Assembly: GCA_945900935.1 (NCBI GenBank)
Contig: CAMDKT010000143.1
Location: 1-10,967, forward strand
DNA: 10,967 nucleotides
From: Candidatus Sulfopaludibacter sp. SbA3
GTDB lineage: Bacteria > Acidobacteriota > Terriglobia > Bryobacterales > Bryobacteraceae
Direction of reading: 5' to 3'
The notes beneath the pieces are model-generated. The model searched no databases. It was not told where the DNA came from and worked only from the letters and a program-made list of their open reading frames with translations. This document shows, piece by piece, positions 1 to 7,129 of the stretch (position 1 is the first letter of the stretch; each line of letters starts with the position of its first letter). A program made the translations under genes and the position numbers.

Positions 1-1
1 C

Positions 2-796
2 CCCTCCGGCGCCCGCGCCGCCGGGCTGACTGTGTTTGACGGCATCGCCTACGTCGCGACCGTCAACGGCTGCAACGGCGTGGAGAACGGCCTGTGGGCT
101 ATCAACCTCGAAACGCAAAAAGTCTCCCACTGGAAAGCTCCGGGCAAGAACGTTGAGGGCACCACCGCCTTCGCCGCCGGTCCCGAAGGCGAAGTTTATG
201 CCGCCAGCGGCAACCAGCTCGTCGCGCTGGCCGAAGGCACTCTGGAACAGCGCGCCGCTTACGCCGCCGGTGCATCCGACTTCGTATCCTCGCCCATCGT
301 CTTCGACAGGGACGGCAAGAATTTTGTCGCCGCCTCCACCGCCGATGGCCGCGTTCATGTCGTCGATGCCGCCACCATGACCGCAGTCGCCAAGAGCGAC
401 GCCGTCGCCAAGCCCGGCTACGCCGTGGGCGCTTTGGCAAGCTGGGAAGATGAGAACAAAGTTCGCTGGATTCTGGTCCCGGCCGGCGGCGCGGTGGTTG
501 CCTTGAAGCTGACAGGCGCTTCCCTCCAGCCCGGATGGACCTCAGGCCCGATGGTTTCGCCCCTCACGCCTTCTATCGTCAACGGCGTTGTCTTCGCCCT
601 GGCCGCCGGCAGTGCCCGCGGCGCAAAAGCCAAGCTCTACGCCCTCGACGCCGCGACTGGCAAAGAACTTTGGAACAGCGGCGCGGCCATCACGTCCTAC
701 ATTACGACGGGCGGCTTATCGGCCGGCGGCGGACGCGTCTACCTCAGCACGTTTGACGGGAATCAATACGCATTCGGCTTCCCGATGGAGCACTAG
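2..796 (+). CDS. PQQ-like beta-propeller repeat protein, C-terminal part (5' end outside window)
   Basis: The frame is open from the left edge, so the gene starts outside the window; about 264 residues are visible. The GTG at 32 is only an internal codon, since the reading frame continues upstream of it. The protein shows repeating blade-like units of the PQQ-binding/quinoprotein propeller type: pieces such as GLWAINLET, VHVVDAATM, KLYALDAATGKELW and a last blade ending in GRVYLSTFDGNQYAFGF, each a beta strand pair with a small Gly/Asp turn. ALDAATGKELW is the classic PQQ-repeat signature. Such proteins in acidobacteria are usually exported, either as dehydrogenase-type quinoproteins or as non-enzymatic scaffolds; I see no catalytic residues in this fragment and cannot choose between the two. 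The gene is followed by a 106-base gap, so it probably ends its transcription unit. Confidence 0.85.
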   Translation, partial: PSGARAAGLTVFDGIAYVATVNGCNGVENGLWAINLETQKVSHWKAPGKNVEGTTAFAAGPEGEVYAASGNQLVALAEGTLEQRAAYAAGASDFVSSPIVFDRDGKNFVAASTADGRVHVVDAATMTAVAKSDAVAKPGYAVGALASWEDENKVRWILVPAGGAVVALKLTGASLQPGWTSGPMVSPLTPSIVNGVVFALAAGSARGAKAKLYALDAATGKELWNSGAAITSYITTGGLSAGGGRVYLSTFDGNQYAFGFPMEH

Positions 797-813
797 AAAA
801 TCTTCGCTCTGTT

Positions 814-829
814 TGGCACTAATCCTGCC
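814..829 (+). promoter_or_regulatory. Sigma-54-like -24/-12 promoter upstream of the metallopeptidase
   Basis: TGGCAC at 814-819 is followed after five bases by CTGC at 825-828. This gives the GG-N10-GC spacing that defines sigma-54 (RpoN) promoters, with a full match to the -24 half and three of four bases at the -12 half. Transcription would start near 840, leaving a leader of about 60 bases before the ATG at 903. It lies in a real intergenic gap and points toward the downstream gene. No activator site was identified, and a chance match is possible. Confidence 0.4.
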
Positions 830-902
830 TAAACTACGCTTCCTATCGCGGGCGCGGTCATAGCAACGCCGTGTCTAAGTTATCGGAAAGGAAGAACCAG
901 AA

Positions 903-1778
903 ATGGCTAAAAATAAGAAGGCGCTGGCGACGGAAAAAGTGGAAACCTACTTTGCCCACGCCAGCCTGAAGAGCAACGCCACGGCCGCGGCAATTCAATC
1001 CGCGTACAACATCGAAGTCCGCTTTCTAGGCGGTCTCACCACAAAACAGAAAAGCGCATTCAAGAAGGCAGCCGACCGCTGGTCGAAGGTGATCGTCGGC
1101 GATCTGCAAAGTGTCATGATCGACGGAGACGTCATCGACGATTTGCTGATCGTGGCGCAGGGAGTGCCGATCGACGGCGTCGGGAAAGTGTTGGGACAAG
1201 CAGGACCGACGCACTTGCGTCCGGCCAGCGCTGGAGCGAGTGCCTTTTTGCCCGCCAAGGGACTCATGTCGTTCGACACCGCCGATCTCGCGAAAATGCA
1301 GGCGGATGGGACGCTGCTCGATGTCATCACCCACGAAATGGGGCACGTCATCGGCATTGGAACCATCTGGGAAGACAAGGGGCTGCTGGTTGGCGCCGGA
1401 ACGAATAATCCGACGTTCAAGGGTGTCAACGCGAAGCGGGAATACGGCGCGCTGAAGGGTATGGGTCCGGTGAAGGTTCCTGTCGAAAATACAGGCGGAC
1501 CCGGCACGCGCGACGGCCATTGGCGCGAATCCGTTTTTAAAACCGAATTAATGTCCGGCTTCATTGGAGCGCCCGGCAATCCAATCAGCAAGCTGACGGT
1601 TGCGAGTCTCCAGGATCTGGGCTACACGGTCGATCTCAAGGCGGCTGAACCGTATGCGTTGCCAAATCTGATGGCCCTCGCCGAGGCTGGAAGTCTTCTG
1701 GCTGCCGACGATACGCCGCATGCGCACGCGCTTCCGATTTTCGCGCCGAGAGTCCTGCCGGACGACCGGCTCGTTTAA
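903..1778 (+). CDS. Zinc metallopeptidase with leishmanolysin-like (M8-type) active site
   Basis: A 291-residue protein. The metzincin motif HEMGHVIGIGTIW starts at residue 144: H144 and H148 would bind zinc and E145 would be the catalytic base. After a spacer of about 57 residues comes GHWRE with H206, then ELMSG (E215-M217). A long spacer before the third zinc histidine, followed by a Met-turn written ELM(T/S)G, is the layout of leishmanolysin-family (M8) peptidases and separates it from astacins and matrixins. The start ATG follows GGAAAGGAAG at 885-894, a good ribosome binding site. The N-terminus (MAKNKKALATEKVETYF) is charged and has no signal peptide, which is odd for this usually secreted class; export may use another route, or the enzyme may act inside the cell. 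Residues 1-140 probably hold the prodomain-like N-lobe. The substrate is unknown. A sigma-54-like promoter lies upstream. Confidence 0.82.
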   Translation: MAKNKKALATEKVETYFAHASLKSNATAAAIQSAYNIEVRFLGGLTTKQKSAFKKAADRWSKVIVGDLQSVMIDGDVIDDLLIVAQGVPIDGVGKVLGQAGPTHLRPASAGASAFLPAKGLMSFDTADLAKMQADGTLLDVITHEMGHVIGIGTIWEDKGLLVGAGTNNPTFKGVNAKREYGALKGMGPVKVPVENTGGPGTRDGHWRESVFKTELMSGFIGAPGNPISKLTVASLQDLGYTVDLKAAEPYALPNLMALAEAGSLLAADDTPHAHALPIFAPRVLPDDRLV

Positions 1779-1825
1779 TAATCTGCCGTTTTGCGGTACA
1801 ACGAAGGGTGAAGGGAGAATCCGGC

Positions 1826-2086
1826 GTGGACCGCATGCTCAGACCGAAAATGAAGGTGTTGCCCGACGCGGCGATGGTCGAACCGGCGGGTACGTACTCC
1901 GTTTCCGGCGAACAACCATACTTTTTGAAGCGTGCCGGCCCGTCAGCCAAACCGGCCGGCACGCTACCCGCTGGTTCTAAAGTGAAGTTGGTGTCGAAAG
2001 GCGACGCCGGGTTGTGCCTCGTAGAGGATTCCGAAGGCCGGTTGATTCACACAGCTTTCGCGGGCCTTCGCCCGGTATTGGGGTAA
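1826..2086 (+). CDS. Small SH3-like hypothetical protein
   Basis: An 86-residue protein, starting from the GTG at 1826 because AAGGGAGA at 1811-1818 sits seven bases before it. An in-frame GTG at 1808 and ATG at 1835 are alternatives. It has no signal peptide or membrane segment. The second half (GTLPAGSKVKLVSKGDAGLCLVEDSEGR, roughly residues 50-77, read in two overlapping pieces: GTLPAGSKVKLVSKGDAG and GLCLVEDSEGRLIHTAF) looks like a short beta-barrel of SH3 type: a strand after a Pro-Ala-Gly turn, then two strands and a short helix. I do not recognise a named family. The gene lies 47 bases after the peptidase gene and 10 before the cytochrome/HhH gene, on the same strand, so it may be co-transcribed. 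Its middle carries a strong inverted repeat at 1929-1965 that encodes the linker around RAGPSAKPAGT. It is a plausible gene on frame, ribosome binding site and position, but the function is unknown. Confidence 0.6.
   Translation: MDRMLRPKMKVLPDAAMVEPAGTYSVSGEQPYFLKRAGPSAKPAGTLPAGSKVKLVSKGDAGLCLVEDSEGRLIHTAFAGLRPVLG
1929..1965. repeat. Perfect 12-bp inverted repeat with 13-base loop
   Basis: AGCGTGCCGGCC at 1929-1940 is the exact reverse complement of GGCCGGCACGCT at 1954-1965, with 13 bases between. The stem is very GC-rich and would be stable in RNA or as a cruciform. There is no T-run after it on either strand, so it does not look like an intrinsic terminator. It lies inside the coding frame of the small SH3-like gene. 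Confidence 0.85.
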
Positions 2087-2089
2087 AAT
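2084..2089 (+). promoter_or_regulatory. -10-like box close to the cytochrome/HhH start codon
   Basis: TAAAAT lies seven bases before the ATG at 2097 and overlaps the stop codon of the upstream gene. No Shine-Dalgarno sequence is visible. If used, transcription would begin at or next to the ATG, giving a leaderless message. No convincing -35 hexamer is present. Confidence 0.35.
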
Positions 2090-2096
2090 TACGAAT

Positions 2097-2543
2097 ATGC
2101 GCGTTTTATTGCTTTTAGCAGCCTGCGGCGGTGCCGTGTTCGCCCAATTGGCCGAGGGCGAAGGCATGGCTGAAACCGGCCGCCTGTGCAGGGGCTGTCA
2201 TGAAGTCGAGCGCTCCGTTTCGCTCCGCCAGGACAAAGACGGCTGGAACAATACGCTAACCAAAATGGTGGGCCTGGGCATGAAAGCCGCCGATGCCGAT
2301 CTCGCCATCATCGCCGACTATCTGGCCAAGTATTATCCCGCCGACGCCATCCCGCCCATCAACGTCAATAAGGCCACCGCCATCGAACTCGAAAGCCGCT
2401 TCGGGATGAAACGTTCCCAAGCCGCGGCGTTCCTGGCCCATCGTGAAAAACTGGGCAAGTTCAAGACTTTCGCCGACCTGAGGAATGCGCCGGGTATCGA
2501 TCCGGAAAAAGTCGAAGCCAAGAAGTCGCAGATCATTTTCTAA
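2097..2543 (+). CDS. Exported c-type cytochrome-like protein with C-terminal ComEA-type helix-hairpin-helix
   Basis: A 148-residue protein in three parts. Residues 1-16 form a signal peptide (MRVLLLLAACGGAVFA, cleavage likely after FA). Residues 24-82 contain CRGCH (C31, C34, H35), the covalent haem c site, followed by W50, possible axial methionines M57 and M62, and a helix ending IIADYLAKYYP, as in small class I cytochromes c. Residues 88-148 read INVNKATAIELE...RSQAAAFLAHRE...FKTFADLRNAPGID, a tandem helix-hairpin-helix of the ComEA/T2SK type that in competence proteins binds DNA. The protein is therefore periplasmic and could bind both haem and DNA, or the HhH may serve as a protein-interaction module. 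I believe this arrangement recurs in acidobacteria but no function is known to me. The start is the only one that includes the signal peptide. Confidence 0.85.
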   Translation: MRVLLLLAACGGAVFAQLAEGEGMAETGRLCRGCHEVERSVSLRQDKDGWNNTLTKMVGLGMKAADADLAIIADYLAKYYPADAIPPINVNKATAIELESRFGMKRSQAAAFLAHREKLGKFKTFADLRNAPGIDPEKVEAKKSQIIF

Positions 2544-2562
2544 CGCGATACGCTAGTGGGTC

Positions 2563-3831
2563 ATGGCCTCTTCCCGTCGAACGTTTCTCTATACCCTCAG
2601 CGCCGCCGCTCCACTGGCCGCGCAAACGTCAAAAGACACCGTGCGCCTCGGCTTCATCGGCAGCGGCATCCGCGGCAAACAGTTGATCGATGAGTTCATG
2701 GCCGTCCCCGGCGCGAAAGGCGTCGCCGTTGCCGATCTCTACGACGGCTGCCTCCAACGCGCCAAGGAACAGCTCGGCGATACAATTCAAGCCGGCCGCG
2801 ACTACCGCGCCGTTCTTGACAACAAAGAAGTTGACGCCGTCGTCATCGCCACGCCCGACCACTGGCACGAAAAAATCGTCCTCGACTCGCTTTCGGCGGG
2901 CAAACACGTCTACGTCGAAAAGCCGATGACATGGTCCCTTCAGGAAGGTCCGCGCATTATCGCGGCCGCCAAAAACTCCGGCAAAATCCTCCAAGTCGGC
3001 AGCCAGGCCAAGACCTCCGCGCTCACCGCCAAGGCGAAAGAAATCATCGCCGGCGGCGCGCTAGGCAAGGTCAACATGATCCGCATGGCGAATCACCGGA
3101 ACTCCTCCGAAGGTGCCTGGAACTACCCCGTCCCAACGGACGCTTCCGAGAAGACAATCGACTGGCCGAAGTGGCTCGGCAAAGCCGCCAAGCGCCCCTT
3201 CGATCCAAAAGTCGTTTTTCAGTGGCGGCGTTTTTGGGATTTTTCGGGTGGCGTGGCGGCCGATCTTTTCGTCCACCAGTTCACGCAGATGCACGAGCTG
3301 ATGGGGGTTCAGGCCCCTATCGCGGCGGTCTCCGCGGGCGGGACTTACAAGTGGAAAGACGGCCGCACGGTGCCCGATGTCATGAACTCGCTGCTGGAAT
3401 ACAAAGAGGGTTTCATCGTCGATGTCTACGTCAACCAGGCCAACGGCCTCGCTCCTCGCGGCATCTTCATCTACGGCGACGAAGGCACGCTGCAGATCGA
3501 TTTCCGCCGTATCACGCTGATCCCCGAGCCCAAAGAAAGCCAGGCGCAGGAGTACGGCAGCATCAACTTTCCGAAGGCCGCGCGCGACGAGTATCTGGCC
3601 AAATTCGCCAATGAAACCCGTCAGCAGCGCCCCGAGCCCAAGGAAATTCCCGTGGAGCGCGGCCAGACGCACAACTGGTACTTCATCGATTCCATCCTGA
3701 ACAACAAGCCCAGCCGCGAGAACGCCACGGAGGGCCACTATGCCGCGGCGGCCGCGCATCTGTGCAACCTCGCGTATCGCCATAAGACGCGCGCTTCCTG
3801 GGATCCGGCTACGGGCAAGGTGAAGCTCTAA
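2563..3831 (+). CDS. Gfo/Idh/MocA family oxidoreductase with Tat signal
   Basis: A 422-residue NAD(P)-dependent dehydrogenase of the Gfo/Idh/MocA family, which oxidises or rearranges sugars, inositols and related compounds. The start SSRRTFLYTLSAAAPLAA is a twin-arginine signal (SRRTFL), so the folded, cofactor-loaded enzyme is probably sent to the periplasm, as in glucose-fructose oxidoreductase. The Rossmann motif GFIGSGIRG is at 30-38, TPDHWH at 98-102 and the conserved EKPM at 119-122 with K120 the likely catalytic lysine. DLFVH at 234-238 supplies the C-terminal domain's active-site histidine (H238). The C-terminal half has the usual open beta-sheet domain (about 155-360). Length is normal for the Tat-type branch. 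It begins 19 bases after the cytochrome/HhH gene with no clear ribosome binding site. The true substrate cannot be told from sequence. Confidence 0.93.
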   Translation: MASSRRTFLYTLSAAAPLAAQTSKDTVRLGFIGSGIRGKQLIDEFMAVPGAKGVAVADLYDGCLQRAKEQLGDTIQAGRDYRAVLDNKEVDAVVIATPDHWHEKIVLDSLSAGKHVYVEKPMTWSLQEGPRIIAAAKNSGKILQVGSQAKTSALTAKAKEIIAGGALGKVNMIRMANHRNSSEGAWNYPVPTDASEKTIDWPKWLGKAAKRPFDPKVVFQWRRFWDFSGGVAADLFVHQFTQMHELMGVQAPIAAVSAGGTYKWKDGRTVPDVMNSLLEYKEGFIVDVYVNQANGLAPRGIFIYGDEGTLQIDFRRITLIPEPKESQAQEYGSINFPKAARDEYLAKFANETRQQRPEPKEIPVERGQTHNWYFIDSILNNKPSRENATEGHYAAAAAHLCNLAYRHKTRASWDPATGKVKL

Positions 3832-3880
3832 TGGCGTGGCGAGCGCACCCGGCGTTACCCACAGGCGCAGCGCAAACCCC

Positions 3881-5416
3881 ATGACCGGAGGCGAATGTTT
3901 ATTGCGGACGCTCGTCGCTTCCGGCGTCGAAGTCTGCTTCATGAATCCCGGCACATCGGAAATGCACTTCGTCGCCGCGCTCGACCGCGTGCCGGAAATG
4001 CGCGGCGTGCTTTGTCTATTCGAAGGCGTCTGCTCCGGCGCCGCTGACGGCTATGGGCGCATGGCCCGCAAACCCGCGGCCACGCTGCTCCATCTGGGTC
4101 CGGGCTTGGCGAACGGTTTGGCGAACTTCCATAACGCCCGCAAAGCGCGGACGCCGATCATCAGCCTGGTCGGCCAGCATTCCACCAAACATCTCGAATA
4201 CGACGCGCCGCTGACCTCCGATATCGAAGCCTTCGCGCAAACTGTGAGCGCGAAAATCGTGCATCTGGAGTCCGCGGAGGCCATGGGGGAAACCGCGGCC
4301 GCGCTCATCGCCGAGGCCCGCCGCTATCCCGGACGCATCGCGACGCTCATCATCCCCGCCGATTTTTCGTGGTCGGAGAGCGGCCCCATTGGCGTCGCGC
4401 CTGCCGCTCCGCCGCCGGGGTTTGTCGATTCAAAACCGGATTTCGGCGCGGGCGCCGGCTTCATCCTCGGCGGACGCACGCTAACAGGGAAGGGCCTGGA
4501 ATTCGCGGCCCGGCTCGCCGCCGCCGGCTACCGCGTCTTCGCCGACCGTAACGCCTCCCGCGTCGAAGGCGGCCGCGGGCGTTTCCAGCCGCCTCGCATT
4601 GTCTACTTCCCCGGCCCCGCCCAGGCGCAACTCGCTGGCCTGAAAGATCTCGTGCTGGTCGAGGCCAAACCACCCGTCTCTTTCTTCGGCTATCCCGATG
4701 AGGCCAGCTATCTAGCCCCCGCCGATTGCCGCGTTCACACACTCGCCGGCGTCGAAGAAGACGGCATGGGCGCGCTGGCCGCATTGATCGAAGAACTCGG
4801 TCTTAGCGAAGCCTCATTTGAAGACCCCGAACCAGCCGCGCTTCCAACCGCGGATGGCCCCTTGACACTCGATTCCATCGGCGCGGCCATTGCCGCCCTG
4901 CTCCCTGAAAAAGCCATCCTTTGCGACGAAATGGTCTCCTCCGGTCCGCCCGTGCTCGCGCAATTAACCCGCGCCGCGCAGTTCGACTATCTGCCGGTAA
5001 CCGGCGGATCCATCGGACAGGGAATGCCCGTCGGAGTGGGCGCGGCCATTGCCTGCCCGGACCGCAAAGTGGTGGTCCTGGAAGGCGACGGCAGCGGCAT
5101 GTACACCCCGCAATCGCTGTGGACCATGGCTCGCGAAGGCCTCGATATTGTCACGGTCATCTTCGCCAATCGCCGCTACCGGATCCTCGATATCGAAATG
5201 CGCCGCACGGGCGCCAGCGGCTTCGGCTCGCAGTCAAATGACATGGTGGACATCGCCCGCCCCGATCTCGATTTCGTGAAGCTTTCGGAAGGCATGGGCG
5301 TGCCTGCCACGCGGTCGACGACGCTCTCCGAATTTATCGATCAATTCCGCGCCGCCATGCTGGAAAAGGGCCCCCGGCTTATCGAACTGCGCTTGCCCCC
5401 GCCGCAAATCGAATAG
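3881..5416 (+). CDS. Thiamine-diphosphate enzyme, acetolactate synthase large subunit-like / benzoylformate decarboxylase-like
   Basis: A 511-residue TPP-dependent enzyme with the three usual domains: N-terminal pyrimidine-binding (about 1-165, with NPGTSEMHF and E48 in LFEGVCSGAADGYGRM, the glutamate that activates the cofactor), a middle domain (about 180-320), and a C-terminal diphosphate-binding domain with GDGS at 402-405 and N430 in IFANRRY, which bind magnesium and diphosphate. GDGSGMYTPQSLWTMARE followed by VIFANRRY is typical of the acetolactate-synthase-like branch near benzoylformate decarboxylase (MdlC), not of IlvB itself, so it probably decarboxylates or carboligates a 2-oxo acid other than pyruvate for valine synthesis. 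I chose the ATG at 3881 because the family begins at M-x-G-x-E-x-L-L-R-T-L; an in-frame GTG at 3836 would add 15 unrelated residues. No regulatory small subunit gene is nearby. Confidence 0.88.
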   Translation: MTGGECLLRTLVASGVEVCFMNPGTSEMHFVAALDRVPEMRGVLCLFEGVCSGAADGYGRMARKPAATLLHLGPGLANGLANFHNARKARTPIISLVGQHSTKHLEYDAPLTSDIEAFAQTVSAKIVHLESAEAMGETAAALIAEARRYPGRIATLIIPADFSWSESGPIGVAPAAPPPGFVDSKPDFGAGAGFILGGRTLTGKGLEFAARLAAAGYRVFADRNASRVEGGRGRFQPPRIVYFPGPAQAQLAGLKDLVLVEAKPPVSFFGYPDEASYLAPADCRVHTLAGVEEDGMGALAALIEELGLSEASFEDPEPAALPTADGPLTLDSIGAAIAALLPEKAILCDEMVSSGPPVLAQLTRAAQFDYLPVTGGSIGQGMPVGVGAAIACPDRKVVVLEGDGSGMYTPQSLWTMAREGLDIVTVIFANRRYRILDIEMRRTGASGFGSQSNDMVDIARPDLDFVKLSEGMGVPATRSTTLSEFIDQFRAAMLEKGPRLIELRLPPPQIE

Positions 5417-5429
5417 ACAATAATGCTCC

Positions 5430-6618
5430 ATGGATCACATCGAGCCAGTTCGCCAAGCCGACCGCATCCCCTCCGTTGACGCCCTCCGCGGCTGCTCCCT
5501 CCTCGGCATTCTCCTGCTGAATATCGTATCCTTCGGTCTCCCCTTCGCCGCCTACATGAACCCCACCGTCTACGGCGGCGACACAGCCGCGGACCTGAAC
5601 GTGTGGGTTCTCGCCATTACGCTTTGGGACGGCAAATTCCGCTGCATCTTTTCCATGCTCTTCGGCGCCGGCATCGAAGCCGCCGATGCGGCTCATCCTG
5701 ATTGGACTCCTCCATGCCCATCTCATCTGGGCGGGCGACATCCTTTACGGCTACGGCGTCGTCGGCACGGTGCTGATCCGCCTCCACTCCCTCGAAGGCA
5801 TCGGCGCCGGTATAGGCATCGGCGAACTGCGTGAAAAAGCCATGGCCGCCGAAAAGGTCGCCAACCCCACCGAAGACCAGCAAAAAGCACTTCTGGAGTG
5901 GAAACAGCTCGGCGATATGTTCGAGCCGAAAAAGGCCAACGTCGAAAAAGAGGTCAAAACGCATCGCGGCGGCTGGCTCGAAAATCTCCCCCTGCGTTCC
6001 GGCGAAGCCGCCATGTTCGAGTTCACCATGTTCTTCCAGTTCTTCTTCCTGGATGTGCTCGCGATGTTGGTGATGGGCATGGGCCTTGCCAAAGCCGGAG
6101 TCTTCGACGCCTCCCGAACCTACGCTTTTTACGGCGCGCTTGCCGCTGCCGGTTTCGCCATCGGCGTCCCCCTCAACTACTGGGCCGCCCAGCAATGGAT
6201 CGCCGCGGGCTTCACCGCCCCGACCTATTTTACTTACCTCGCCTCCACCGCCGACGCCGGCCGCTTCTCGGTCGCCATGGGCTACACGGGTCTGCTCATG
6301 ATGGCCTGCAAATCCGGTGTTAAATTCCTTACGGTACCCCTCGCCGCCGTCGGCCGCACGGCCCTTTCCAACTATCTCCTCACCTCCATTCTCTGCACGC
6401 TCTTCTTCAACGGTTACGGCCTTGGAAACTTCGGAAAGCTGGCCCGCCACGAACTCTATTACGTCGTCCTTGGCATGTGGGCCATCAACCTCACTATCAG
6501 CCCCATCTGGCTGTGCTATTTCCGTTTCGGTCCCGCGGAATGGGCCTGGCGCTCACTGACTTATTGGGAACGCCAACCACTCCGCCGCGACGCTGCTATC
6601 ATAGAATCCTCATCATGA
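5430..6618 (+). pseudogene. DUF418/YeiB-family membrane protein, broken by a frameshift
   Basis: The start (DALRGCSLLGILLLNIVSFG, then FSMLFGAGI) is the N-terminus of a DUF418/YeiB multi-pass membrane protein, in the frame of 5430. Near 5675-5686 homology moves to another frame: RLILIGLLHAHLIW, GDILYGYGVVG, then the DUF418 C-terminal domain with GRTALSNYLLTSILCTLFF and FRFGPAEWAWRSLTYW, ending at 6618. Between FGAGI and RLILIG only about five residues remain, where E. coli YeiB has about thirteen and other members more, so the damage is probably a small deletion rather than a single-base slip. A second stretch looks short after YGVVG (5760-5830), where a membrane helix is expected. Each half alone is an incomplete protein. 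The role of the family is unclear; a transport function has been proposed. A sequencing or assembly error is the main alternative. The end overlaps the peroxidase start by ATGA. Confidence 0.75.
6602..6607 (+). promoter_or_regulatory. -10-like box close to the thiol peroxidase start codon
   Basis: TAGAAT lies seven bases before the ATG at 6615, inside the last codons of the DUF418 gene. There is no Shine-Dalgarno sequence for the peroxidase. It could give the peroxidase its own, nearly leaderless transcript independent of the broken upstream gene. Confidence 0.35.
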
Positions 6619-7127
6619 TTCGTACCTCAGCAATCACCCTCAAGGGCAATCCCAAAGACGTTATCGGACCGGAATTGAAAGTTGGGGATACCGCCCCCGA
6701 TTTCGAAGCCGTCGACACGTCTCTTAAAATCGTAAACCTCGCCGGCACCGGCGACGGCGTTCGCATTTTCAGCGTCGTCCCCTCGCTCGACACGCCCGTT
6801 TGCGACATGCAGACCAAGCGCTTCAACGAAGAAGCCGCCGCCCTGCCTCACGTCAAGATTTTCACTCTCTCCATGGACCTCCCCTTCGCCATGAAGCGCT
6901 GGTGCGGCGCGATGGGCGTTGACAATCTTGTCATGCTCTCCGACCATCGCTCCGGCTCCTTCGGCGCGGCCTACGGCACGCTGATTGAGGATCTCCGCAT
7001 CCACGCTCGCGCCATCTTCGTCATCGATGCCGCTGGCGTCATCCGCCACGTCGAATACGTCGGCGAAGTCGGCAACCACCCCGATTACGACGCGGCCCTC
7101 GCCGCCGCTCGCGCTCTCGGCGCCTAA
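6615..7127 (+). CDS. tpx: Thiol peroxidase, atypical 2-Cys peroxiredoxin (Tpx)
   Basis: A 170-residue cytoplasmic peroxiredoxin that reduces hydrogen peroxide and organic hydroperoxides with thioredoxin as donor. The peroxidatic cysteine is C63 in VPSLDTPVCDMQTKRF (T60-x-x-C63 is the active-site pattern), and the resolving cysteine is C97 in RWCGAMG, matching the spacing of E. coli Tpx (C61/C95). The N-terminus ITLKGNPKDVIGPELKVGDTAPDF is also diagnostic. Length is normal. The start at 6615 fits the family; the frame is open further upstream but that extension is not Tpx-like. The ATG overlaps the stop of the DUF418 gene (ATGA), and only two bases separate the stop from the next gene, so the peroxidase belongs to a run with the dehydrogenase subunits. 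Removing peroxide next to a flavoprotein oxidoreductase would make sense, but that link is inference. Confidence 0.95.
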   Translation: MIRTSAITLKGNPKDVIGPELKVGDTAPDFEAVDTSLKIVNLAGTGDGVRIFSVVPSLDTPVCDMQTKRFNEEAAALPHVKIFTLSMDLPFAMKRWCGAMGVDNLVMLSDHRSGSFGAAYGTLIEDLRIHARAIFVIDAAGVIRHVEYVGEVGNHPDYDAALAAARALGA

Positions 7128-7129
7128 CT

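Noticed and set aside
1929..1965. Inverted repeat read as an intrinsic terminator after the peptidase gene
   Set aside because: No T-run follows the stem on either strand and it lies inside an open frame with its own ribosome binding site.
2061..2074. Small hairpin CGGGC-CTTC-GCCCG just before the cytochrome/HhH gene
   Set aside because: Only five base pairs inside coding sequence and no T-run; too weak to call a terminator or attenuator.
3836..3880. Upstream GTG start for the TPP enzyme
   Set aside because: The added 15 residues (MASAPGVTHRRSANP) resemble nothing in the family, which begins at the ATG at 3881. It stays possible, since AAGGTGAAG lies upstream at 3817-3825.
3061..3954. Long open frame of 297 codons on the minus strand
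   Set aside because: It is antisense to the Gfo/Idh/MocA gene, whose motifs are clear; the antisense translation is Arg/Val-rich and shows no family features. High GC makes such long antisense frames common.
5617..6450. Open frame of 277 codons on the minus strand opposite the DUF418 gene
   Set aside because: Its translation is Gly/Glu/His-rich and low in complexity, as expected opposite a membrane protein gene, while the plus strand matches DUF418.
6477..6614. Longer form of the thiol peroxidase
   Set aside because: The extension overlaps the DUF418 coding end in another frame and has no Tpx character; the family start is at 6615.
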